From Streptomyces sp. Sge12 (GTDB lineage: Bacteria > Actinomycetota > Actinomycetes > Streptomycetales > Streptomycetaceae), in the NCBI RefSeq assembly GCF_002080455.1, contig NZ_CP020555.1:3898001-3962000 (forward strand): a stretch of DNA of 64,000 nucleotides. Direction: 5' to 3'. Of the stretch, positions 7,974-16,075 are shown in pieces. Under the pieces are notes generated by a model. That model saw only the letters and a program-made list of their open reading frames with translations. It was not told the DNA's origin and did no database searches. Position 1 is the stretch's first letter, and each line of letters starts with the position of its first letter. Position numbers and translations under genes: made by a program.

Positions 7974-9006
7974 GCTCCCTCAGGAAGCGCTCCTGGTCGG
8001 CGAGGAGGCCGGGCGGGAAGAGGGCGCGCGGGGCGAACACCGCCGTCAGGGCCAGCCGCCAGGAGGAGCGCTCGACCTCGGTGCGCAGCAGGGCGTGGGT
8101 GGCTCCCGGATAGCGGCGGACCGTGAGGGTGCCGGGCGCCAGCACGCTGCGGTGCAGCGCCTCGGTCTCGGCGCCGTCCACGTTCAGGTCGTCGGCGCCG
8201 GAGATCAGCAGCACCGGGACGGGCGGCATCGCCCGCAGGTCGGCGGTGACGTCCGCGGTGTGGTTGCGGCTGATGAACGTCCAGCGCTGCGCGGTGAGTT
8301 CCGGGTCGGCGCCCGGGCTCGCGCGGTACTCCTCGTACGCCGCCCCGCGCCGCAGCAGCGCCAGGGTGGCCTCCCGGGTGCGCAGGGCGGCCTCCGTCCG
8401 CCCTGCGTCGGCTCCGGCGGCGCGCAGCTCGGCCCGCAGGTTGTACTCCCCCTGGCGCTCCCAGTTCACGGCGGTGCCGACCGCGATGACGAAGCGCACC
8501 CCGGGGGCGGGGGCCCGCGCCACGACCTTGGGCATGACCCATCCGGCCTGGCTGGCGCCCCACAGGCCGATGCGGGCGGGGTCGATCTCGGGCCGGGTAC
8601 GGGCCGCCCAGGCGAGGGCGTCGGTGGTCTCGCGGGCCCGGTCGTCCATGGTCTGGCCGAGCCAGTCGGCGGGTTTGTCGAGGGAGAGCGAGGCGTATCC
8701 GGCCCGGGCGAAGGCTTCCCAGTAGGGGCGGTAGAAGCCGTCGTGGGTGGCGTCGACCTCCCCGTCGCCGTGCACGAGGACGACGAGCGGGAAGGGCCCG
8801 GGGCCCCGGCCGGTGGGGGTGGCGAGCACGCCGGGGAGGTCGTGGCCGGCGGCGGGGACGGTGACGCGCTCCTCGTGGAGGTCGTAGTCCTGCTGCCACA
8901 CGACGACACCGGCCAGGAGGAGGGCGGTGGTGAGGGCCAGGAGGAGGCCGGACAGCAGTGCCCGGCGGAGTCTGCGGGCCGGTGCGGGTGGACGGGGCTC
9001 GGTCAT
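7957..9006 (-). CDS. Membrane-anchored or exported alpha/beta hydrolase
   Basis: A 349-residue alpha/beta-hydrolase. An N-terminal hydrophobic stretch (residues about 18-37) after Arg-rich residues acts as a signal anchor or signal peptide. The catalytic domain has LVVLVHGDG (oxyanion region), GLWGASQAG (nucleophile Ser), LLISGADD (acid) and GATHAL (His), so the triad is complete. It resembles dienelactone-hydrolase or acyl-thioester hydrolase relatives; the substrate is unknown. The ATG at 9006 has GGAG 6 nt upstream and is preferred over the GTG at 9027. Its 3' end overlaps the end of the convergent regulator gene. Confidence 0.85.
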   Translation of the reverse strand: MTEPRPPAPARRLRRALLSGLLLALTTALLLAGVVVWQQDYDLHEERVTVPAAGHDLPGVLATPTGRGPGPFPLVVLVHGDGEVDATHDGFYRPYWEAFARAGYASLSLDKPADWLGQTMDDRARETTDALAWAARTRPEIDPARIGLWGASQAGWVMPKVVARAPAPGVRFVIAVGTAVNWERQGEYNLRAELRAAGADAGRTEAALRTREATLALLRRGAAYEEYRASPGADPELTAQRWTFISRNHTADVTADLRAMPPVPVLLISGADDLNVDGAETEALHRSVLAPGTLTVRRYPGATHALLRTEVERSSWRLALTAVFAPRALFPPGLLADQERFLRELSRSG

Positions 9007-9087
9007 CTGCGGCTCCGGATTCCTCACTCGTGGATTCGTACTCTCATTCGCTCACATCAAAAACGATCGTAGCGGTCACGAACGCAT

Positions 9088-9093
9088 TATGCT
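9088..9093 (+). promoter_or_regulatory. Leaderless promoter -10 box for the GNAT gene
   Basis: TATGCT fits TAnnnT exactly and lies 7 nt before the ATG at 9101, the geometry of a leaderless transcript. The alternative ATG at 9089 lies inside this box. Confidence 0.5.
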
Positions 9094-9100
9094 TGCACAC

Positions 9101-9718
9101 ATGACGACGGAGAGCGTGGAGGTACGGCGCGGGGTGCCCGAGGGGGCCGCCGCGCGCGTCGCCGAGCTGTACTGGGAGGCCTTCGCGGGCAAGCTGGGCG
9201 TCGCGCTCGGCCCCGCGGCGGCCGGACGGCGGTTCATCGCCGAGCACCTGCACGCGGACCGGGCGGTGACCGCGCTGTCCGGCGGCGCCGGGTCCGAGGG
9301 CGGCCGGGTGGTGGGCGTGGCGGGCTACCAGCTGGCCGGGCGCGGTCTGGTCGGCGGCGACGCGGCCGCGGTCAGGGCGCAGTACGGGCCGGTCCGGGGC
9401 CTGTACCGGGTGTTCCTGCTGGCCCTGCTGGAGCGCACCCCGGCCCGCGGCGAGCTGGTCATGGACGGCATCGCCGTGGACCCCGCCGAGCGGAGCCGGG
9501 GCATCGGCGGCCTGCTCCTGCGGGAGATCGAGGCGATCGCCGTGGAGCAGGGGTGCCGGCGGATCCGGCTGGACGTGGTCGCGGAGAACCCGCGGGCGCG
9601 GGAGCTGTACGAACGGCACGGATTCCGGGCGGTACGGGTGCAGCGCACACCCTGGCTGCGGGACGTGCTGGGATTCGGAGCGGTGACGACGATGCACAAG
9701 GAGGTGGCGGCGCGATGA
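9101..9718 (+). CDS. GNAT-family N-acetyltransferase
   Basis: A 205-residue acetyltransferase using acetyl-CoA; the substrate is unknown. The acetyl-CoA-binding motif A is visible as VDPAERSRGIGGLLL followed by the helix IEAIAVEQGC, and the C-terminal LDVVAENPRARELYERHGF is the typical motif B region. The ATG at 9101 is favoured by the -10 box 7 nt before it. Its stop overlaps the start of the PaaX-type gene by 4 bp (ATGA), so the two are translationally coupled and probably act together. Confidence 0.9.
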   Translation: MTTESVEVRRGVPEGAAARVAELYWEAFAGKLGVALGPAAAGRRFIAEHLHADRAVTALSGGAGSEGGRVVGVAGYQLAGRGLVGGDAAAVRAQYGPVRGLYRVFLLALLERTPARGELVMDGIAVDPAERSRGIGGLLLREIEAIAVEQGCRRIRLDVVAENPRARELYERHGFRAVRVQRTPWLRDVLGFGAVTTMHKEVAAR

Positions 9719-10620
9719 GCGGTATCCCCACGCGGATGGTGGTGCACGCGCTGGTCCGGGAGGACGGGACGGTCGCGGGCGGCGAGCTGTACGAGGTCGC
9801 CGGGCTGCTCGGGATGACCGACCAGCAGGTGCGGCTGTGCGTGAAGCGGCTGGTGGCGGAGGGCCGGTTCACGGTGCAGGGGCGCGGCCGGCGGGCCGTC
9901 CTGAGCCTGGCGGGGGCCGCCGGGCCGGAGCACGGGCCGGAGCACGGGCCGGGGCTGCCGCTCGTACCGGAGGTGGAGTTCGTCCGGCACGCGTACCGGC
10001 AGGACCGGGGGCTGGAGCCGTGGGACGGGCTCTGGCACGCCTTCGCCTTCGCCGTACCGGAATCCGCGCGGGCCGCGCGGGACTCCCTGCGGGACGCGCT
10101 GACCGGGCTGGGGGCCGCGCCGGTCCAGGGCGGTCTGTACGTGACCCCCAACGCGATCGGCCCGTACGTCCGGGCGCACGCGGCCGAGCTCGGCCTGTCG
10201 GAGGCGCTGAGCTGCCTGAGCACCCGGGACCTGACCGTGGGCGGCACCTCGGACCCGCGGGCCCTCGCGGAGCGGCTGTGGCCGCTGCCGGAGATCGCGG
10301 CGCGGTACGCGGAGCTGCGCGCGCTCGCGGAACGGCCCGCCGGGGCGGAGGCCGACGCCACCGCCGACGGCGGGGACGACGGCGACGGGCACGGCGGGAA
10401 CGACGGTGTGGCAGCCGGACTGGCGCACGCCGTGGCGCTGGCGGCCGCCTTCTCCGCCGCGATGCTGCCCGACCCGCTGCTCCCACCGGAACTGCTGCCG
10501 CAGCCGTGGCCCGGCGCGACGGCCCGGGCGGCGGCGTCCGACGCCTGGGCCCGGCTGGAGGCCGCCGCCCCGGCCCCCGGGCCCCGGCTGTTCCGCCTGT
10601 ACGGCGAGGCCCTGGCCTGA
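9715..10620 (+). CDS. PaaX-family transcriptional regulator
   Basis: A 301-residue regulator. The N-terminal winged helix (about 5-65) has EVAGLLGMTDQQVRLCVKRLVAEGRFTVQGRG-type sequence, followed by a central domain with DGLWHAFAFAVPESARAARDSLRD and a C-terminal helical part. The layout and length fit PaaX-like repressors, which sense aryl-CoA esters in the phenylacetate pathway. No phenylacetate genes are here, so the ligand is open. A Gly/Asp/Asn-rich low-complexity insert lies near residue 220. The start overlaps the GNAT stop. Confidence 0.82.
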   Translation: MSGIPTRMVVHALVREDGTVAGGELYEVAGLLGMTDQQVRLCVKRLVAEGRFTVQGRGRRAVLSLAGAAGPEHGPEHGPGLPLVPEVEFVRHAYRQDRGLEPWDGLWHAFAFAVPESARAARDSLRDALTGLGAAPVQGGLYVTPNAIGPYVRAHAAELGLSEALSCLSTRDLTVGGTSDPRALAERLWPLPEIAARYAELRALAERPAGAEADATADGGDDGDGHGGNDGVAAGLAHAVALAAAFSAAMLPDPLLPPELLPQPWPGATARAAASDAWARLEAAAPAPGPRLFRLYGEALA

Positions 10621-10675
10621 CCCGGCGGGCGGGGGCCGGGGGACCGGTCCCCGCCCGGTCCACATCGTGGACAAC

Positions 10676-10681
10676 TACGCT
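10676..10681 (+). promoter_or_regulatory. Leaderless promoter -10 box for the aminotransferase gene
   Basis: TACGCT lies 6 nt before the ATG at 10688. A 14-nt palindrome, GGGGACCGGTCCCC, lies upstream near 10638 and may terminate the preceding operon. Confidence 0.45.
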
Positions 10682-10687
10682 CGTTTC

Positions 10688-12037
10688 ATGAACGCAGAAG
10701 CCGACGCCCTCGCCGCCGTGAAAGACGCTGACCGGAAGCACGTCTTCCACTCGTGGTCGGCGCAGGAGCTCATCGACCCGCTCGCCGTGGCCGGCGCCGA
10801 GGGGTCGTACTTCTGGGACTACCAGGGCAACCGCTACCTCGACTTCTCCAGCGCCCTCGTCTACACGAACATCGGCTACCAGCACCCGAAGGTCACCGCG
10901 GCCATCCAGGAGCAGGCGGCCAAGCTGTGCACCGTCGCGCCCGGATTCGCCGTCGACGTGCGTTCCGAGGCGGCCCGGCTGATCGCCGAGCGCACCCCCG
11001 GCGACCTCGACAAGATCTTCTTCACCAATGCCGGTGCCGAGGCCGTGGAGAACGCCGTCCGCATGGCCCGGGTGCACACCGGCCGGCCCAAGGTGCTGTC
11101 CGCGTACCGCTCGTACCACGGCGCCACCTCCACCGCCATCAACCTGACCGGTGACGCCCGCCGCTTCGGCAACGACTCGGCGACCGCCGGTGTCGTGCAC
11201 TTCTGGGGCCCGTTCTCCTACCGCTCGCCGTTCTACGCGGCCACCGAGGCCGAGGAGTGCGAGCGGGCCCTGCGCCACCTGGAGGACACCATCGTCTTCG
11301 AGGGCCCGCAGTCCATCGCCGCGATCATCCTGGAGACCGTCGGCGGCGCCCCGGGCGTGCTCGTCCACCCGGACGGCTACCTGGCCGGGGTCCGCGCACT
11401 CTGCGACCGCTTCGGCATCGTCTTCGTCCTGGACGAGATCATGGTCGGCTTCGGGCGCACGGGCACGTGGTTCGCCTCCGAGCACTGGGACGTGACCCCC
11501 GACCTGATCTGCTTCGCCAAGGGCGTCACCAGCGGCTACCTGCCGCTCGGCGGGGTCGCCATCTCGGCCGCCATCGCGCAGACCTTCGCCCGCCGGCCCT
11601 ACCCGGGCGGCCTCACGTACTCCGGGCACGTGCTGGCCTGCGCGGCCGCCGTCGCGACGATCAACGTCATGGAGGAGGAGGGCATCGTCGAGCAGTCCGC
11701 ACGCACCGGCGCCGAGCTCCTCGGACCCGGCCTGCGCGCGCTCGCCGAGCGCCACCCCTCGGTCGGGGAGGTCCGCGGGCTCGGCACCTTCTGGGCCCTG
11801 GAACTCGTCCGGGACAAGGAGACCCGCGAGCCGCTGGTCCCGTACAACGCGGCGGGGGCGGACAACGCCCCGATGGCCGAGTTCGGGACCGCGTGCAAGA
11901 AGGGCGGGCTCTGGCCGCTCGTCGCCGGGAACCGCATCCACATCGCGCCGCCGTGCAACATCTCGGCGCAGGACGTGGCCAAGGGGCTGGCGATCCTCGA
12001 CGAGGCCCTCTCGGTGGCCGACGCGCACACGGTCTGA
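10688..12037 (+). CDS. Class III PLP-dependent aminotransferase
   Basis: A 449-residue cytosolic transaminase of the omega-amino-acid group. The substrate-side N terminus has YFWDYQGNRYLDFSSAL. The phosphate-binding region is FFTNAGAEAVENAVRMAR, the cofactor aspartate lies in FVLDEIMVGFGRTG, and the Schiff-base lysine is Lys278 in CFAKGVTSGYLPLGG. The C-terminal IHIAPPCNI is typical. Substrate could be taurine, beta-alanine, a polyamine or similar; the sequence alone does not decide. It is followed after 231 bp by a uricase gene on the same strand. Confidence 0.93.
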   Translation: MNAEADALAAVKDADRKHVFHSWSAQELIDPLAVAGAEGSYFWDYQGNRYLDFSSALVYTNIGYQHPKVTAAIQEQAAKLCTVAPGFAVDVRSEAARLIAERTPGDLDKIFFTNAGAEAVENAVRMARVHTGRPKVLSAYRSYHGATSTAINLTGDARRFGNDSATAGVVHFWGPFSYRSPFYAATEAEECERALRHLEDTIVFEGPQSIAAIILETVGGAPGVLVHPDGYLAGVRALCDRFGIVFVLDEIMVGFGRTGTWFASEHWDVTPDLICFAKGVTSGYLPLGGVAISAAIAQTFARRPYPGGLTYSGHVLACAAAVATINVMEEEGIVEQSARTGAELLGPGLRALAERHPSVGEVRGLGTFWALELVRDKETREPLVPYNAAGADNAPMAEFGTACKKGGLWPLVAGNRIHIAPPCNISAQDVAKGLAILDEALSVADAHTV

Positions 12038-12268
12038 CCTGCCGAAACATTCGGTCGCCCAATCCGTGGGTGCCTGTCTTGGATGTTCCGCGCCATTACG
12101 AACACCACGTGAACGTGCTGAAATCCGAACAGAGCACCTACGGACCGGGATGCACGTCAGTCCCGGGGCGGTCCTCCGTGACCGAACGGCGGGGAGCGGG
12201 CCTTCCGCTGGACGCCGGGCGTACGGGATCCAGTCAGCCGGACTCCGTGTACCCGAAGGAAGACAGCC

Positions 12269-13186
12269 ATGAGCAAGCACGTCCTGGCACAGAACCAGTA
12301 CGGCAAGGCCGAGAACCGCATCGTCAAGGTCACCCGCAAGGGCGGCGACGGTTCCTGGCACGAGATCCGCGACCTCAACGTCTCGGTCGCGCTCCGCGGC
12401 GAGTTCCGCGATGTCCATCTCACCGGCAACAACGCCAACTGCCTGCCGACCGACACCACCAAGAACACGGTGTACGCCTTCGGCAAGGAACACGGCATCG
12501 ACTCCCCCGAGGCCTTCGGCATCCTGCTCGCCAAGCACTTCGTCTCCTCGCAGGAGCCGATCCGCGAGGCCCAGATCCGCATCGAGGAATACGTGTGGGA
12601 CCGGGTCCCGGTCCCGACGCGCAAGGAGCAGCACTCCTTCGTCCGCAAGGGCCAGGAGGTGCGCACCGCGCAGATCACCTACAGCGAGACGACGGGCCTC
12701 CAGGTCATCTCGGGCCTGAAGGACCTGACGGTGATGAACTCGACCAACTCCGAGTTCCACGGCTACATCAAGGACAAGTACACGACGCTGCAGGAGGCGT
12801 ACGACCGCATCCTGGCGACCAAGGTCACCGCGCGCTGGGCGCACTCGGCGCTGGCCGCCGACGACAGCGGGTACGACTGGGACCAGGCCTACAGGAAGGT
12901 CCGCAAGAACCTGCTGGAAGCCTTCGCGGAGACGTACTCGTACTCGCTGCAGCAGACCCTGAACCAGATGGCCGAGCGCGTGCTCGACCACTGCCCCAAG
13001 GTCAACGAGGTGCGGCTCAACCTCCCCAACAAGCACCACTTCCTCGTCGACCTGGAGCCCTTCGGCCTCAAGAACGACAACGAGGTCTACTTCGCCGCCG
13101 ACCGGATGTACGGCCTGATCGAGGGCACCATCCACCGTGACGGGGTGCAGCCGGTGATCGCGACGTCCGACTGGATCGTCGCCTAG
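12269..13186 (+). CDS. pucL: Uricase (factor-independent urate hydroxylase)
   Basis: A 305-residue cofactor-free enzyme oxidising urate to 5-hydroxyisourate in purine breakdown. It has the duplicated T-fold with the active-site elements Lys13 (QYGKAENR) and Thr61 in NCLPTDTTKN, plus the signature LTVMNSTNSEFHGY. The length matches bacterial uricases. The ribosome site GAAGGAAG precedes the ATG. The usual partners that process 5-hydroxyisourate are not adjacent. I see no clear promoter in the 231-bp gap upstream, only a short CCGAA/TTCGG repeat near 12042. Confidence 0.95.
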   Translation: MSKHVLAQNQYGKAENRIVKVTRKGGDGSWHEIRDLNVSVALRGEFRDVHLTGNNANCLPTDTTKNTVYAFGKEHGIDSPEAFGILLAKHFVSSQEPIREAQIRIEEYVWDRVPVPTRKEQHSFVRKGQEVRTAQITYSETTGLQVISGLKDLTVMNSTNSEFHGYIKDKYTTLQEAYDRILATKVTARWAHSALAADDSGYDWDQAYRKVRKNLLEAFAETYSYSLQQTLNQMAERVLDHCPKVNEVRLNLPNKHHFLVDLEPFGLKNDNEVYFAADRMYGLIEGTIHRDGVQPVIATSDWIVA

Positions 13187-13205
13187 CGCGCCGCGCCCGC
13201 CCCCC

Positions 13206-13262
13206 GGGCCTGCGCCCGCGCAGGCCCTCTCGGCCCGGACCGCGTCGCGGGGTCCGGGCCGA
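13206..13262. terminator. Double hairpin terminator after uricase
   Basis: Two consecutive perfect stems are present. GGGCCTGCG/CGCAGGCCC lies at 13206-13227. TCGGCCCGGACC/GGTCCGGGCCGA lies at 13230-13262. They separate the convergent uricase and phosphatase-like genes. Confidence 0.7.
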
Positions 13263-13276
13263 AGCCGTTCACCGGG

Positions 13277-13747
13277 CTACGGAGCGACGTGCGGCTGCTC
13301 GTCCTGCGGCTGCCCCACCAGGAGGTTCCAGCGCCCCGACCGCCCGGTGAGGGTGGTCACCGACTCCGGCCGCACGTCGAGCCGCCAGAACGCCGCCGCC
13401 GGCAGGTGCAGTGCGTGCACCACGGCCGCCCGTACGACGGCCTGCTCGACCTCCAGCCGGTGCGTGCCCTCGGGCAGGGCCGTCAGCTCCGCCCCGACGC
13501 GGGCGATCAGCGCGTCCACCGACTCCCCGCCCGGCGGCGCGTACGCCGGATCCGAGAGCCAGGCCCGCACGGCCGCCGGATCCCGGCCCGCCACCTCGTC
13601 CAGGGTGCGTCCCGCCCACTCGCCCGTGTCCGGGCCGCGCAACCCCTCATGTCCGGGGCACGGCCGCGCGTGACCGAAGCGGCCCTGACGCGCTGCTGCG
13701 TCCAGCGGGAAACTGACCAGACGAACTCGCACCAACGGGGTCTTCAT
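13277..13747 (-). CDS. Histidine-phosphatase-like protein with internal deletion
   Basis: A 156-residue protein related to the phosphoglycerate-mutase/histidine phosphatase group that often accompanies cobalamin genes. The C-terminal half is well kept: GEWAGRTLDEVAGRDP, APPGGESVDALIARVG and VVRAAVVHALHLPAAAFWRLDV. The N-terminal catalytic Arg-His-Gly motif is absent, and about 40-50 residues expected between positions 30 and 40 appear to be missing without a frameshift. It is probably catalytically impaired. A TACTCT box (13754-13759) 6 nt before the ATG indicates a leaderless transcript, divergent from the cobalamin riboswitch. Confidence 0.68.
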   Translation of the reverse strand: MKTPLVRVRLVSFPLDAAARQGRFGHARPCPGHEGLRGPDTGEWAGRTLDEVAGRDPAAVRAWLSDPAYAPPGGESVDALIARVGAELTALPEGTHRLEVEQAVVRAAVVHALHLPAAAFWRLDVRPESVTTLTGRSGRWNLLVGQPQDEQPHVAP

Positions 13748-13793
13748 AAGGGGAGAGTAAGCGCGGTACGGTCGCAAACGACACAATTGAATG

Positions 13794-13888
13794 ACGACGG
13801 TCCGACGGAAGCACGGTGAGAATCCGGCACGGTCGCGCCACTGTGAAACCTCCCGGAGGGGGAGGAAAGTCAGACCCGCCACCGTCGT
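13794..13888 (+). promoter_or_regulatory. Cobalamin riboswitch
   Basis: The closing stem P1 is ACGACGGT (13794-13801) with ACCGTCGT (13881-13888). Inside are the conserved blocks GGTGAGAATCCGGCACGG, CGCCACTGTGA and GGAAAGTCAGACC of the B12 box architecture. It lies 47 nt before the cbtB start. In this family, adenosyl- or methylcobalamin binding usually sequesters the ribosome site and lowers expression. Here ACCTCCC (13848-13854) could pair with the TGGAGGT before cbtB, which is inference. Confidence 0.93.
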
Positions 13889-13935
13889 AGCGAGCACCAC
13901 TGACCGGGACGCGTGTTCCCCCTGGAGGTTCTGCC

Positions 13936-14151
13936 ATGGCCCACTCCGCCGTGCCCACGACGAACTCACCCGCCATCGCCCCCCTCTCGCTCTCCGCACT
14001 GGCCCCCTGGGCCGTGTTCGTCGGCATCCTCATGCTCGTCCTGCTGTACTTCGTCGGCGCCGAGCAGGGCGCCACCGCGGTCTTCGAAGGGGAGACCATC
14101 CACGAGTGGCTGCACGACGGCCGCCACCTGCTCGGGTTCCCCTGCCACTGA
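13936..14151 (+). CDS. cbtB: CbtB, small subunit of predicted cobalt transporter
   Basis: A 71-residue protein with one transmembrane helix (about 22-43, WAVFVGILMLVLLYFVG) and the His-rich C terminus HEWLHDGRHLLGFPCH, the metal-binding signature of CbtB. It acts with CbtA in cobalt uptake for cobalamin synthesis. TGGAGG lies 7 nt before the ATG. Expression should be governed by the riboswitch immediately upstream. cbtA follows after 43 bp. Confidence 0.92.
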   Translation: MAHSAVPTTNSPAIAPLSLSALAPWAVFVGILMLVLLYFVGAEQGATAVFEGETIHEWLHDGRHLLGFPCH

Positions 14152-14194
14152 TTCCCCTGCCACCGATCGACGTCCCAGCAAGGGGATCACCAGC

Positions 14195-14962
14195 ATGACT
14201 TCCACTTCTGCGGGTGGGGTCTCCCCCCGGACCCTGCTCGTCCGCGGCATGCTCGCCGGCCTGCTGGCCGGGGTCGCCGCGTTCCTCGTCGCCTACCTCC
14301 TCGGTGAGTCCAAGGTGGACGCGGCCATCGCCATCGAAGAGGCCGCCGCGGCCGGTCACGACCACGGCGAGGAGGCCCCGGTCAGCCGGGCCCTCCAGGC
14401 CACGGCCGGGCTCGGCACCGGCGTCCTGCTCTACGCGGTCGCGCTCGGCGGCATCGCCGCGCTCGTCTTCTGCTTCGCCCTGGGCCGCATCGGCCGATTC
14501 GGCCCGCGGGCCACGGCCGCACTGGTCACCGGGGGCCTGTACGTCACCGTGACGCTGGTGCCGTTCTTCAAGTACCCCGCCAACCCGCCCGCCGTGGGCG
14601 ATCCGGAGACCGCCGCCCGGCGGACCGCCCTGTACCTGCTGATGATCGCCCTGAGCGTGCTGCTGGCAGCCGGCGCGCTGATCCTCGGGCGACGGCTCGC
14701 GCCGAGGCTGGGCAACTGGAACGCCTCGGTCGTCACCGGCGCGGCCTTCGCCCTGCTCATCGGCATCTCGTACGCCGTGTTGCCCGGCATCGACGAGGTC
14801 CCGGCGGGCTTCCCCGCCGCATTGATCTGGGACTTCCGCCTCGCGTCCCTGGCCATCCAGACGGCACTGTGGACGACTTTCGGCCTGGCCTTCGGTTTTC
14901 TAGCCGAACGAGCCCTTGTGCCCACCTCCGCACCCAAGGAGGCTGTGCAGCCGACGAGTTGA
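14195..14962 (+). CDS. cbtA: CbtA, predicted cobalt transporter membrane subunit
   Basis: A 255-residue integral membrane protein with about six transmembrane helices, the first at residues 12-32. The short His-containing loop AAAAGHDHGEEA between helices 1 and 2 is a probable metal ligand. It has the family length and the expected partner CbtB upstream. AAGGGGA precedes the ATG. It is part of the riboswitch-controlled unit that probably extends to the next small membrane protein. Confidence 0.92.
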   Translation: MTSTSAGGVSPRTLLVRGMLAGLLAGVAAFLVAYLLGESKVDAAIAIEEAAAAGHDHGEEAPVSRALQATAGLGTGVLLYAVALGGIAALVFCFALGRIGRFGPRATAALVTGGLYVTVTLVPFFKYPANPPAVGDPETAARRTALYLLMIALSVLLAAGALILGRRLAPRLGNWNASVVTGAAFALLIGISYAVLPGIDEVPAGFPAALIWDFRLASLAIQTALWTTFGLAFGFLAERALVPTSAPKEAVQPTS

Positions 14963-14983
14963 GCACGAGGGGGTCGGTAGTAC

Positions 14984-15226
14984 ATGGCGACGGCGATCAG
15001 GGAATGGCGGGGCTGGACGGGCGCTGCCCCGTTCTGGCTGAACTCGTTCCTGCTGCTCCTGGCCCCCTGCTGCGCCATCACGCTGTTCGGCCAGATCGGC
15101 ATCATCGCCGCACTGGCCGCCCTGGGCGGCCTGGCCCGCCACCTCTGGTACGGCGACTACGGGCACCCGGCCATGCACCTGGCCGCCGTGCTGATGGGGG
15201 CGGGCACGGCCGCCGTCGTCATGTGA
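14984..15226 (+). CDS. Small membrane protein downstream of cbtA
   Basis: An 80-residue protein I do not recognise. Two or three hydrophobic segments are visible: NSFLLLLAPCCAITLFG, IGIIAALAALGGLA and the C-terminal AMHLAAVLMGAGTAAVVM. It starts 22 nt after the cbtA stop on the same strand with GAGGGGG upstream, so it is probably co-transcribed. A role in cobalt handling is suggested only by position. Confidence 0.65.
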   Translation: MATAIREWRGWTGAAPFWLNSFLLLLAPCCAITLFGQIGIIAALAALGGLARHLWYGDYGHPAMHLAAVLMGAGTAAVVM

Positions 15227-15475
15227 TTCCCCGGGGAGCCCCGGCCGTCACCGCAGACCATCGGCCGCTCACGGCTCTCACCCGTTCGGGCACATGCGCG
15301 CCGCCCCCGGCAGCCGGTGGGCGGACCCGTCGCGAACTGCGAAAACTCCCCGATCGGGCGACGACACGCCCGTGACGCAGTGTCAGTCCACCGTGTTGCA
15401 CGGGGTACCGACGGGCAGAGGAGGTGTCCACTGCTCACATGACCCGGCCGCACGAGCCGGACTGGAGGGAATCCC

Positions 15476-16075
15476 ATGCCCCGCGCCAAGTGGGTCGTCG
15501 CCTCGCTGACGGTGGTTCTGTTGTCCACCGGCATCGTGGTGTTGCAACGGACCGAGGGTGCCAGGCCCGCAGCCGTGACCACCGACGACGCACTGCCCAC
15601 GCGGGCGTTGGGGCTGTCCGGCCACCGCCGTCTGGTGCGGGAACTGGAGCAGTCCGGCGAGCACGGCACGGGTGCGGGAGCCCGGTCACCGCGGACCGCC
15701 CCCGGGCCGCTGCGGACGGTCACCGGGCCCCTGCGGGCCGCGCGGCCCCTGAGCCTGCGCATTCCGAGCACGGGCGTGGACGTACCGCTGACGGGCGACC
15801 GCGGGGAGGCCGCCTGGGACAGCGGGGGTCCGGCGCCGGGTGCGGCCGGGACGGCCGTGGTGACCGGAGAGGGCCTTCGCCTCGGCGAGTTGCGGCGGGG
15901 ACGGACCATCGAGATCGCCCGCGCCGACAGCCGTACGGCCGTGTTCACCGTCGTCCGGGTCTCCCCCGGCAGGTCCTCCGGCCACGAGGACCCTGCCGGG
16001 CGGGCCCAACTGCGGCTGGTCGGCGGCGAGACCGCCGTACTGGCCCGGCTGACCGGACAGCGCCGCTCGCGCTGA
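15476..16075 (+). CDS. Sortase-like protein lacking catalytic His and Cys
   Basis: A 199-residue exported or membrane-anchored protein: residues 7-24 are a hydrophobic signal/anchor. Residues about 88-195 follow the class E/F sortase beta-barrel pattern: LSLRIPSTGVDVPL, AAWDSGGPAPGAAGTAVVTG, LGELRRGRTIEIARADSRTAVFTVVRV, and a final AVLARLTG strand. The catalytic His segment (GHVD in active enzymes) reads TGEG here, and the expected Cys of the L-x-T-C strand is replaced within LRLVGGE. The protein has no cysteine at all, so transpeptidase activity is not possible. The ribosome site GGAGGGA is excellent, so the gene looks expressed. A scaffold or decoy role is speculation. Confidence 0.75.
   Translation: MPRAKWVVASLTVVLLSTGIVVLQRTEGARPAAVTTDDALPTRALGLSGHRRLVRELEQSGEHGTGAGARSPRTAPGPLRTVTGPLRAARPLSLRIPSTGVDVPLTGDRGEAAWDSGGPAPGAAGTAVVTGEGLRLGELRRGRTIEIARADSRTAVFTVVRVSPGRSSGHEDPAGRAQLRLVGGETAVLARLTGQRRSR

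Noticed and set aside
5024..8113. A plus-strand frame of about 1000 codons inside the BTAD regulator
   Set aside because: Its translation is almost entirely Arg, Gly, Ala and Pro. The overlapping frame carries clear Walker motifs and domain order.
9869..13135. A minus-strand open frame of over 1000 codons opposite the PaaX, aminotransferase and uricase genes
   Set aside because: It is the antisense shadow of well-identified genes. Its translation is Arg/Gly/Val-biased with no domain, as expected from GC-rich codon use.
15227..15475. A minus-strand frame in the gap before the sortase-like gene
   Set aside because: It has no ribosome site, no recognisable domain and Arg-rich shadow composition; I see only short GC palindromes in this gap.
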